DNA from: Thelonectria olida
Taxonomy: Eukaryota > Ascomycota > Sordariomycetes > Hypocreales > Nectriaceae
Assembly: GCA_020736575.1 (NCBI GenBank)
Contig: JAGPYM010000012.1
Span: forward strand, 992,001-1,056,000
Direction of reading: 5' to 3'
DNA: 64,000 nt
Numbering within the stretch: position 1 is the stretch's first letter; every line of letters starts with the position of its first letter. The notes under the pieces are model-generated. The model did not search any database, was not told the DNA's origin, and saw only the letters and a list, made by a program, of their open reading frames with translations. Shown piece by piece: positions 11,988-21,626 of this stretch. Made by a program: the position numbers and the translations under genes.

Positions 11988-13037
11988 ATGACTCTCTACA
12001 AACGAATCCTCTCCGTCCCTGCTGACCCACAGGACAACTCGCTCCTGTTCCGCCTCCTACCCGCCGAGATCCGCAGCCACATCTTCTCCTTTGCCCTGAC
12101 CGACTATCCCGACCCTTCACCCGACCATCACTATCACCAAGACACGTGCTACTCGCGCCCGTCCTACTTTGCCCCGCGGAAGACCGACACCCAGCTGTTG
12201 CGTGCCTGTCGAAGAGCCTATCAGGAGTCATGGTTTCTGCCATTCGTCCTCAAGGAACAGACCCAGTGGTTGACACACTTAAACCGCGCGCCGCCTGGAC
12301 TTGGCGCCCGGATGACCACCGTGAAGTTGCACCTGAGATTGCGGCAGGTTGCAGAGCAGCAGGGCAAGGAGAACGTCGAGTTTGACAGGCTCCGCGCTTT
12401 CGCCCAGATGTGGAAGTTGGAGCAGGGTGCCCTCTCCAAGCTGTTGGGTGTGGACGGTGTACCCCATCTGCACCCGCGCAGCCTCACGTTGACGATTCGC
12501 CACGCCGATTGGTGGCACTGGGAGAAGGACGAGCCCCTGCGGTTTGAGGCAGGCTGGCTGCAGGGGGTGTCCAAGGTGCTGTCAACCAGCGTGCAGGAGT
12601 TCAACATTGAGATCGAGTCCCTCGTTCGCAAGAAGGATCAAATCGAGAAGATTGCGACGCAAATGGTCCAGCGCTGGTTCTTTAAGCGACAGGACGGTGT
12701 GGTTCTCTACGCTGACTCTACGCCTAACAGCTGGGTGGTTAGCACTTGGAGGGGAAACAGTACCTGGCACGACGAGAGATGGATTCGCGACGAGACGGAG
12801 CCGAACGTCGTAGACTACTACGTCGCCATCGTCACGTTCCGTCCAGAGTATGTTATTGCGCAAAAGGGAGGCCAAGTGAGCGACAAGGCGAGAGAGTTCG
12901 CAGACAGGCCATACTATGCTGAGGACGAGATGAGGCTTCACTTGCCAGACGCGAAACAAATTGATGACCCTAACCCAAGTATTTATGTGGGGGAAGATTC
13001 AGATGAGGTGGGTTGTTATTTTGCCTTGTTCGACTAA
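11988..13037 (+). CDS. F-box-like / 2EXR-type fungal hypothetical protein
   Basis: Single exon, 349 residues, starting at the first in-frame ATG (MTLYKRILSV). The open frame extends about 26 codons further upstream but has no ATG there. Residues about 15-35 read LLFRLLPAEIRSHIFSFAL, the LPxEIRxxI pattern found at the start of many fungal F-box-like, 2EXR and DUF7730 proteins. It is followed by TDTQLLRACRRAYQES, the usual second conserved block (LLxxCRxxYxE). The rest is mixed helix/strand with many Trp and charged residues; no membrane segment or signal peptide. In this protein class the first block resembles an F-box, suggesting an SCF ubiquitin-ligase adaptor, but no function is established and none can be read here. 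It resembles the two damaged genes at 38.8-41.1 kb only in this general layout. Confidence 0.75.
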   Translation: MTLYKRILSVPADPQDNSLLFRLLPAEIRSHIFSFALTDYPDPSPDHHYHQDTCYSRPSYFAPRKTDTQLLRACRRAYQESWFLPFVLKEQTQWLTHLNRAPPGLGARMTTVKLHLRLRQVAEQQGKENVEFDRLRAFAQMWKLEQGALSKLLGVDGVPHLHPRSLTLTIRHADWWHWEKDEPLRFEAGWLQGVSKVLSTSVQEFNIEIESLVRKKDQIEKIATQMVQRWFFKRQDGVVLYADSTPNSWVVSTWRGNSTWHDERWIRDETEPNVVDYYVAIVTFRPEYVIAQKGGQVSDKAREFADRPYYAEDEMRLHLPDAKQIDDPNPSIYVGEDSDEVGCYFALFD

Positions 13038-14219
13038 GTGTTGTTTTGTTTTATTTGAGCAAGACAAAGACTGCAAAGATAATGTTTTGATGCACCTGGA
13101 GCCGCACAGCCGGGGTTTCCGTGACGCTTCACATGTTCACTCTGAGAGTAGTTATGAAAGGAGCAAGCCCCGAGGAGTTGGGTGATTCTCTCAACAATAT
13201 TCGGATGCTTACATGATTCGCTAGTTACCCCTTGACGTTCCGAGAGCAGCTGAACAGCGACGGATTCAGCCCGCACAACATCGTCCGTTGCAGGGGGCCC
13301 TGTTCCATCGGCTGGGGGCGCAAATCTCACGTCGTATCAGAGGTGCAATATACAGGTGAAATCTAGATTGGTCTTGAGATCCCGACCTGTGCTCCCTCTC
13401 GCAGTCTACCCCGCATCACGCCGAGGAGGAGATGGCATCGAGGAGGAGATGAAGATGAGGAGGGGACTTCAATCTCCGTACCAACCTAAGTTCCATCTCC
13501 AACAATGATTGTGCCGCATTCTTCTTCCACCTTTGATCATGGACCTTGTCACCTAGGCGTCCAAGTGTCGTCTGGGCTTCGCAACCCGCCATCCGATACA
13601 CGCCTCTATCACGACTACCCGGCATCCGACCATAGCACTATCCCCCAACCGAACCTAATAACCAAACCTACCAACACCATTGGCCTCCCTCGACTCATAA
13701 ATGGAGACTAGGTTGCCGACTCTCTCTCCCGGGGACACCACCGAGGCGCCACTCCGAGGTTCGCTACATGCAACATGGCATTGGAGCATATCCCATCGGA
13801 CTCGCAGCCAATCAAGCAGCGGGCAATTCCAGACGAGCCCGTTCAGGGATGATGCTGTCGCGACTATGCCACTTCCGTGCCTATCAACCTTGTCCGAGAC
13901 CCAAACGCCTTGTCTCTCCCCCGCGGGGCCCCGCGATTTTAATCAACGGCCGGCAGAAAAGTCAAAGTGCGCAAACGCACGCTTATCTCGAGCCATCTGC
14001 GGAGTAGGTAGCAATCGACGGGGGTTGCGCGGATGAGCCAAGCCCGTGGGTAGGACGCGTCTTGAAGCCTCATGATTCATGCAATGGCACCCCCAGGTCA
14101 CAGACTAAGACAGAGGTTTATATATCCTGCCATTGATCCTCCTCCACGCCGTTCTTGGCCAAGATCATCCTTCTGCCCTTTCAAACACCCGGCTTGGACA
14201 AGCAACACCAGCAGCCACC
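13038..14219. other. Intergenic; promoter region of ACS-family transporter
   Basis: No gene supported. The stretch contains a purine-rich tract (repeated GAGGAGGAGATG) near 13424-13466 and a perfect 14-bp palindrome at 13922-13935 (separate entry). The distal part presumably contains the 3' UTR of the gene ending at 13037. Confidence 0.5.
13922..13935. promoter_or_regulatory. 14-bp GC palindrome with two CreA-type sites
   Basis: CGCGGGGCCCCGCG is a perfect palindrome. Each arm contains GCGGGG, which fits the SYGGRG consensus of the fungal carbon-catabolite repressor CreA. It lies about 285 bp upstream of the first ATG of the ACS-family permease. A carbon-repression role is inferred from the sequence match alone; such sites occur often by chance in GC-rich DNA, but the perfect inverted pair is less common. 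Confidence 0.3.
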
Positions 14220-14353
14220 ATGAAGCCGTCGACAGAACACATCGACCATCACGACAACATAGAAGCCTTGAACGACTCGACTGCTAAGCGCGCCGCCGAG
14301 CAGGGCCAAGCTGCCACCGACAAGTACGCGCCCAAACCCCCTCGTATTGAAAC
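14220..14353 (+). other. Probable N-terminal coding part of the ACS transporter, frame not resolved
   Basis: From ATG 14220 the frame reads MKPSTEHIDHHDNIEALND... and stays protein-like up to ...KYAPKPPRIE at about 14350, where the downstream frame (MSKFVDPSP) takes over offset by one base. The only nearby GT...AG pair (14324-14362, 39 nt) does not give the right phase. A missing base, or an unusual intron, would explain it. If translation starts only at 14354, this segment is instead an overlapping upstream ORF. Confidence 0.45.
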
Positions 14354-15856
14354 ATGTCCAAGTTTGTTGATCCAAGTCCCAGATATGGCGAGTCTCTCCT
14401 CCAGTACGATGCCGCCGCCGAGCGTCGACTGCGCCTCAAGATCGACCTCATGGTAGTCCCGACCGTCGCGTTCCTCTACCTGTTCTGCTTCATCGACCGA
14501 GCGAATATCGGCAAGTCCTCTTCCTCGCGCTCTGCAACGCCCAAGCTAACCCGTAGGGAAACAGGAAATGCAAAGATTGCAGGCCTCGAGGCCGATCTGG
14601 GCATGGAAGGCTACGACTACAACCTTGTCATCTCCGTCTTTTACATCTCGTACATCCTCTTCGAAATCCCCTGCAACCTGCTCTGCAAATGGATGGGCCC
14701 CGGATGGTTTCTGCCCATCGTCACCTTGCTGTTCGGCGTCGCCTCGCTCGGCACTGCCTTTGTCAAGACCATCCCGCAAGCCGCCGCCGTCCGTTTCCTC
14801 TTGGGCATCTTCGAAGCCGGAATGCTGCCCGGCATCGCCTACTATCTGTCGCGATGGTACCGCCGCGCCGAACTCGTCTTCCGATTGTCCCTCTACATTG
14901 TCATGGCGCCTCTCGCCGGCGCTTTCGGCGGCCTGCTCGCATCTGCCATTCTTAGCCTCGACCACTTCGGCGGTCTCCATCGCTGGAGGATGATCTTCGC
15001 TATCGAGGGCATCATCACCATCGGCCTCGCCTTGATCAGCTTCTTCACCCTGACCGACCGTCCCGAGACGGCGCGCTGGTTGAACCAGAAGGAAAAGGAG
15101 CTCGCCATCGCCCGCGTCAAATCCGAGCGTGTCGGCGCCACTGCTGTGCTTGATAAGATGGATAAGACCAAGCTCAAGCGCGGCATCTTGTCTCCCGTGA
15201 CCCTTAGCACGTCCTTCATCTTCCTGCTCGATAACGTCACGGTGCAGGGTCTGGCCTTCTTTGCCCCGACTATCATCAGGACCATCTACAAGGACAAGAC
15301 CATCATCCAGCAGCAACTCTTTACCGTGCCCCCTTACGTCGTGGGCGCCTTCTTCACAGTTCTGTTTCCCCTGCTCAGCTGGCGGACGGACAGGCGACAG
15401 ATCTGGATGATCATGTGCGCACCCCTAATGATGGTCGGCTACTGCATGTTCCTCGGCTCCAAGGAAGCGTCTGTCCGCTATGGAGCGACCTTCCTCATCG
15501 CTTCGTCCAGCTTCGCCCTCGGGCCCCTGACTAATGCGCAGGTGTCGGCCAACGTGGTCAGCGACTCGGCGCGCAGCGCCGCCATCGGCATGAACGTCAT
15601 GATGGGCAACATCGGCGGCTTGATCTCGACGTGGTCGTTTCTGCCATGGGACGCGCCGCACTATCACATTGGCAACGGCCTGAACCTGGCGACGTCGGGC
15701 ACCATCTTCGTGGCGGGTATTTTGACGCTGCTGTGGATGAAGAAGGATAACAAGAAGCGGGATGGCTGGAATATTGACGAGGAGCTGAGGGACATGTCGC
15801 CGGAGCAGATTGAGGACTTGGATTGGAAGCATCCTGCCTTCCGCTGGCGGCCTTAA
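14354..15856 (+). CDS. MFS anion:cation symporter (ACS / allantoate permease-like)
   Basis: The secure coding part is 14354-14510 plus 14565-15856 (482 residues). It has ERRLRLKIDLMVVPT before TM1, FIDRANIGNAKIAGLE after TM1, and FLLGIFEAGMLPGIAYYLSRWY (TM4-5), typical of DAL5-like ACS permeases that import organic anions such as allantoate, nicotinate, pantothenate or short peptides. The intron at 14511-14564 is a GC-AG intron (GCAAGT...ACAG); removing it restores NIG-NAKIAG exactly. The N-terminus is unsettled. A perfect-context ATG at 14220 (GCCACCATGAAG) opens MKPSTEHIDHHDN... but in another frame, and the frame of FVDPSPRYGESLL is closed by TGA at 14348. Either a very short intron joins the two or one base is missing near 14350. 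About 12 membrane segments; C-terminus DLDWKHPAFRWRP. Confidence 0.85.
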   Translation: MSKFVDPSPRYGESLLQYDAAAERRLRLKIDLMVVPTVAFLYLFCFIDRANIGKSSSSRSATPKLTRRETGNAKIAGLEADLGMEGYDYNLVISVFYISYILFEIPCNLLCKWMGPGWFLPIVTLLFGVASLGTAFVKTIPQAAAVRFLLGIFEAGMLPGIAYYLSRWYRRAELVFRLSLYIVMAPLAGAFGGLLASAILSLDHFGGLHRWRMIFAIEGIITIGLALISFFTLTDRPETARWLNQKEKELAIARVKSERVGATAVLDKMDKTKLKRGILSPVTLSTSFIFLLDNVTVQGLAFFAPTIIRTIYKDKTIIQQQLFTVPPYVVGAFFTVLFPLLSWRTDRRQIWMIMCAPLMMVGYCMFLGSKEASVRYGATFLIASSSFALGPLTNAQVSANVVSDSARSAAIGMNVMMGNIGGLISTWSFLPWDAPHYHIGNGLNLATSGTIFVAGILTLLWMKKDNKKRDGWNIDEELRDMSPEQIEDLDWKHPAFRWRP

Positions 15857-18800
15857 GTTAAGGGCTGTAAGACTGAATGTCCTAGAAGTCGAGACGAGAG
15901 GTTCGAGAGATTCTGGAGAATGTTGTTCGGCATTTATATCTCACATCTATAAAAATATATTTGGTAAATCGACAATCAAGTCGCACTGCAGAGACAAGTG
16001 GTTACCTTGCGCGATAAGGCTGGTTTGATGATATCCAGATCTGATGATCGGTTATGTCGTCGATTCCTTGCTCGATGCGTCGTACTTGTGGTATTCGCAG
16101 TGCAGTCTCGACATGTGTATCAGCCGAACCTTTATTTTTCAGCAGAGAATAATTGAGGCTTTACTGAACATTTGAAAACTTCATTGATTTACCCCTCGGA
16201 GAAGCAGGCGTCCATGGAAACTTCTGATTTTAATCTCTGCAAGGTCAAGTTGGGCGTTCCCTGAATAGAGTCTGGCTTACTATATATTGTCAACTTCGAA
16301 ATGGCCTAGGTGCCGACACTTGACGCTAGTATTCATTCAATTGAGAACTCTTGCTCCCAATTTTGCATATAAGGCTCCTTGTCGGGTCTTGCAATAGTGT
16401 CCTATTTAGAATTGCTTCCCCCTTGCTATAATCAAGGGGCATTATTTGACTGTAACTCTGCAGCGCAGTTGTAGTTAGCAACTCCATTGAGATTTGTAAC
16501 AATGAAATACTTCTTTTAGACTCTGGCCACCTTGGCGCAGTGCTTGTTGTCGTCTCTTGTCTTCGTCCTAGCTCTTCTCCATGCGACTCACAGTTTAGAG
16601 ATGGGAGGTCGAATTTCGTTGTCGGGTTATCTCCTGCATCCATCTTCACTACCTTAGGGTTTTGCAGTAGTCATTATCATTGTACCTCCCGTGCTGCCCA
16701 AGTTGCGGGAGCTACTCCATTCAGCCGACAGAGATAATCATTGCGTGAACAGATAGAAGCCTAGTTCAGAGAACGAGGTTGCAAAATGAAACACTATCGA
16801 AGGAAGAACACTTGCGACTTGTCAGATACCTAATAAATACCCAAAAAGTGGCTGTTGGACTATCGGGGGTGATCCCGTTGGCCCACCACCTGGCCAAGTC
16901 CTGGAACAATACCTCGCCGAGACGAAACTTACCTAGTCTACGAGCTACATGCTCCAACAATGCTTGGAGAAGAATCCGTAACACTCTTTTTACCGTCTGT
17001 CCGGTCGAATCCTCCCTCTCTCGTAATGGAAACTCTAGCCCTAGATTAGGCACATGGCCGGTGGAGTTGCTTCCCCGGATCGCCAAAGTTGCTCGTACGT
17101 AACAGCTGTGACAGTTCATGCTCAGGCCGTTGCAGGGCATTGCGCCAGATGCAGGCCGCGGTGGAGATGGGGATGGAGTTTTGACTGTCCTCGGTTCGCA
17201 TGCCACGGCTATTGCTTCACTGCCCCAGTTTCCCGGGGGAAAGGGACAGAGATTCCAAGTGGGACGAGAGAGAGGTCGGGGCTTGGATCGTCGGTGATGC
17301 TATTAAGTAATGGTTTGGTATGGGAAGTCTGGAGTATTCTGGGGACGGCTCCCGAAGCTTTGTAAGTGTTCTGAATGGCGGGTGAGGATGGGCTCAAGGA
17401 GAGCGAGCAGGCTTCGAGAAAGACGGACGGCGTTGAGCCTCTGCCACTTCGTACGCATGTTGTTCAGGCGAGGCCGCGGAAGACGAAATGATGATAGCAG
17501 AGCAGCCTCGTCCGATTACGGCGGTGTCGTCTAAATCTGGATCGACTAATTGCAGTCCAAGGCAGGCGCGATGGCCGTCTCTTACACACCTTTGACACCT
17601 TCCCTTCCTGGCCCAGCCCGTCCAGCACCTTGCCTGCCTTAGTCCCACAGTGTGCCTCTGCAAAAAGTGACTTCGGCAGCCCTGTCGCACCAAGACCTTC
17701 CCTAAACGCACCCGCCGGCCAACCACAGCGCGAGCCGCCACAACCACCACGACGCCCGCTAACCTCCCGGACCTAAAACGCCCTGCCCACCCTGACACTT
17801 GCCCCCGGGCGGGCAGCCGCAGCGCATGGAAGCCGTCGAAGCAAAATGGAAGGAAAAATCCTCCGATCATGGGCGATCAAGTGGCTTTTAACCCAGAAGA
17901 GTACTGTTATTCCCTTCTTCCAACTTCCATCCATCAGGGGGGAAAAGGCCATTCCATATTTCTAAAAACAACGTCCCGTTGACATGGTCGCCGCACGTGC
18001 CGAATCAAACCCTTGGGCCTTTCTCCAGTATTCATCTGTCGTCGACCCCTTCGTTCAACGCTTTCTCTTATGTAAAAAGCTCCTCCCCCAGATCTTGCAT
18101 CCCCGCATCCTCCAATTTTCATCAAGTAAAACGTACGTACTCGCAACTCATAACCCGCAGCAACACAAGACAATCTCGTCCCCAGACAATTAACCTTGAG
18201 TGCCTACCTTATCTGCGTGGAGTCATCCTTTGCCCCTTTTTTCTTTCTTTCTTCTCAGAGATTCACAAGGCCAGGCTGCCTCCCGAGGTTGCGGACGGAT
18301 GGGGGGACGAGGAAGGAGAGGCGTGTCCCTTGTTGCGTTGCGAGGTCACTCAGACACTGTGCGATCGACGGCCGAGCCCAGAGCTGACGCGATGCAGCCC
18401 CATGGCACGATTTCTCTTCGGGGCATATCCGACAACGCACGACATTCATGATTCAGACGGAGGCCATTAGATTAGTACGACAAGCAACTGCACTTCCCCT
18501 TCCAACATATGCAAGCCTCGGGTTTCGTCGATATTGTGGCGTTGCGCATGTGGCGGCGCAGACTCCGAAGGACTGCCGACATGATGTCCGACCAGCGAGT
18601 AAGAGGCCGTCTTGGCTCTGCATGTTGGTCTCTGTTCGGTCGTGATGTGCCGGCGCGTGACGCACAAAGAGCCAACAGCTTACGGGAGGCTTTAGTCGAG
18701 CTTCCGATTGATCACAGGCAGGCCTCGAGGCTGAGGCCACTTATACAGAGACACCGCTTTGACTCTGAAGACACTTTGCCCACAGTGCGTTTTGCTCACG

Positions 18801-19776
18801 CTCTTCAGGATAGTCCATGGATACCTTACGTAGCCATAGCTGCACCGTCTTGCTCGAAATCAATCACCCACCTACCTATATTCATTGTGGGCAAAAAATA
18901 CTTACATGGCACCATCAGGCAGCCCTACCTGCACCCACAGGCGATGGAGGCCGACAAGTCTAAGTCTCCCAAAACTCTGCGAGACCTGGTCCCTACCAAT
19001 ACAACTCTCATCTCATCTAACGTAGATCCCAAGATTCGAGATCCCGCCCAAGCACCCATCTCATCGCGTATCACTCACTTTATAAACGTAAAAGACGACA
19101 AAGAATCTTGCGACACCGGGTCCCGCGATCCACCATGTCAAACTCCCAAGGGCGCGGTCCCACATGTCATGACCTGCGAAGAACCCGCTGTAGGGCGTAA
19201 AATACAAGGCGTGGGGAGAGCCGCCAAACTGGCTATATGACTGACTATTTCTCCCGTGTTGCTTGTCTCTGTTTCCCATCAGCCTTGCATGTCGCATCGC
19301 GAGGCTTTGGCCTTCTCCAACTTTCTCCAACTTTTTGCTCTTGTTGGGGTTTTTGTTCCCTTGCAGCTTGGTGAGCGGCTCTATCCTTCCCACACCTCCC
19401 AAACCCAGCCCATCCATTCCGCTTTTGGCAACCCTACCACACCACATCTTCAACCCTGGCTCAAAGACTCGCAACGACAAAAAAAAATACAAAGTCCTCA
19501 AGTCCAAGAAACTACACAATCACTTAAAGGCCGTAGTGTTTCAAAATGCTTCAAATTTCTTCTATTGCAACATGAAAAGCTAACAGGATGTGGTATCTAG
19601 CAATAACAAGAACTTATCTACAAGGGTTGCGAAAACGACCGTTTGAGCTTCTCCGATATATGCCACCCAACTGTCAAAGCATTGGAGGTCAACATGCGGT
19701 GAAATTATCCAAAAGTCAATATGTACACGCAGACAGAAGCCAGCCTTGTCTCTGGACTAAATCAAAGTTCCTCCTC
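15857..19776. other. 3.9-kb gap between convergent genes, no gene confirmed
   Basis: The ACS permease and the amino-acid permease both end into this gap, so no promoters for them are needed here. Two open frames deserve mention but are unproven: 16779-17102 plus (107 codons, no ATG at its start, with a protein-like segment LVRYLINTQKVAVGLSGV) and 18509-19240 plus (243 codons from an ATG, no known domain). AT-rich 3' flanks lie near 15950 and 19500. Confidence 0.45.
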
Positions 19777-21626
19777 TTACATGATCTTGCTGAGGAAGCG
19801 ACGCCAGGCAGGAAGCTGAGCAATCTTGGCACGGAAGGCGTTGATCTCGTCCCAGTCGTGCTCACGTCGAGCAGTGTCAACGTCAATCTGGGAAACCTTG
19901 AGCCAACCCTCTCTCTTCCAGAGATATCCCACAGCCCAGAAAAACAGAACAACTGGGAAGGCAAGGTACGACTTAAAGAAGCCCTCGACCGTGCCCATAC
20001 CAGGCTTGCCGGGGCCAGCGATAATGGCAGTATAGAACTGAGCAACCAAAACGAGGGCGATAAGGAAGAGACCAAGATACGAGCCATAGACACCACCGAC
20101 GGCCTGGAAAGGAATCTCGTCGACGCTGTGGCCGTGGTACGCCCAAGCCTTGCGGAAGCGAATGTGGGCCAGGCAGATGGAGCCCCAGGTGAAGAGAGTA
20201 GCCAGACCAGACAAAGCCAGGAGCCAGTCGAAGATAACAGGACCATCGGCATCGAGGTTGACATAGGCAAGCGCGCCAATGAGGATGATGGACATGACTG
20301 AGATAATGGGACGACCACCGCGATCCACGAAAGAGAAGATCTTGGGAGCGTATCCATTCTGAGCCATGGCAGTCAGGGTTCGGGAGCCACCATAAACGGC
20401 AGAAACGCCAATGGAAAGCACCGAGACCAAGATGATGGAGTTCATGAAATGGTTGAAGCCCTTGAGACCAGTGTACTCGGCAGCCAGCACAAAGGGCGAA
20501 GCCTTGGCATCAGCGTAAGAGCTCTCACTGAGAAGTCTCGGATCATCAGCGCTCACAAGGAGGCCGACAAAGAAGAGACCGAGGATATAAAAGAGAGTGA
20601 TTCGCCAGAAGACCTGCTTGATTGCGCCAGGGAGAGCCGCGGCAGGGTTACGCGCTTCAGCGGCGGCGAGACCGACCAGTTCGGTACCGGAGAAGGAGAA
20701 GGCAGCAGTGACAAAGACGGAGCAGAAGCCCTTGAAGCCGTTCTTGAAAGCACCTTGACCCTCATACCACAGCTTGGCGCCCTGGTACGAGTCATACTTG
20801 CCGTTGGAGGGACCACCACCAAGGACCATGATGAAGGCGATGAACATGAAGGCGACAGTAGCTCCAAGCTTGAGGATCGAAGACCAAAACTCTTCTTCGG
20901 CATAGCCAAGAGCTCCGAAGATATTGATGATGATGATACAGATGAGGAAGATTGAGATCCACACAGCTGGGGAGATATCATCGTTCCAGTATTCAATGGT
21001 AATGGCACAGACGGTCAATTCGAGCGGAAGCACAGCGGCCCACTGAAAGACGTAGTTCCATCCCATGGCGAAACCCCAAGATGGGTCGATGAAACGAGCG
21101 GAGAAGGTATAGAAACCACCGGAGACAGGAAACATGACAGCAAGTTCACCAAGAGCATAGACTGGAGGACAAGGAGTCAGTGTCATTGTATGGGAGAGAG
21201 GAAGCGAGACGACATACCGACGTTGAACATCATGACACCGATGATCAGGAAATCGAGAAGGACGGAACCAGGGCCCTATGATTACTCAGTCAGCCATCGA
21301 CTCATGGCACCAGGAAAGCGACGGATACTTACACCCTTGTAAAAGGCACCGCCAGAACCGACGAAGAAACCAGCACCGATAGAACCACCAATGGCAATCA
21401 TGTGCAAGTGACGAGGCTTCATCTTACGGTCAAGCTCGACAAGGCCCTCGCCATAGTCACGGCGCTGGAAGGATTCGAGGGTGAGACCGTTTCGGGTCGC
21501 CCAGGTCTCATTTTCGAAGGTGAAGCCGTCGTTGGCGGTAGTGCCCTGGTCATAGTCGGTGACTTGGGCGCCCTTTTCGCCGCCAGCATTGTTGGGGCTC
21601 TCGTCGCCAGAGGATTTGGAAGCCAT
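19777..21626 (-). CDS. YAT-family amino acid permease
   Basis: Three exons on the minus strand (21626-21333, 21275-21218, 21161-19777) encode 578 residues. Donors are GTAAGT and GTATGT; phases fit. A cytosolic N-terminus of about 70 residues ends in LDRKMKPRHLHMIAIGGSIG, the conserved entry to TM1. GAGFFVGSGGAF and ALGELAVMFPVSGGFYTF mark TM1-TM2 of the fungal amino-acid transporter (YAT/APC) family. FSFSGTELVGLAAAEARNP is the conserved TM6 region. About 12 helices follow, with a cytosolic tail DTARREHDWDEINAF as in general amino-acid permeases. It would import amino acids with protons at the plasma membrane. Specificity (general or narrow) cannot be decided. It is divergent from the 27.8-kb gene across a 6-kb gap. 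Confidence 0.94.

Noticed and set aside
14546..15316. 256-codon minus-strand frame
   Set aside because: Antisense to the ACS permease, with composition typical of a GC-rich shadow.
17394..17870. 158-codon minus-strand frame rich in Val/Arg/Gly
   Set aside because: Low-complexity composition and no homology recognised.
18509..19240. 243-codon plus-strand frame as a firm gene
   Set aside because: It starts with ATG but has no recognisable family, no promoter-like context and a patchwork composition; kept only as a question in the convergent gap.
19588..20301. 237-codon plus-strand frame
   Set aside because: Antisense to the amino-acid permease and its 3' flank.
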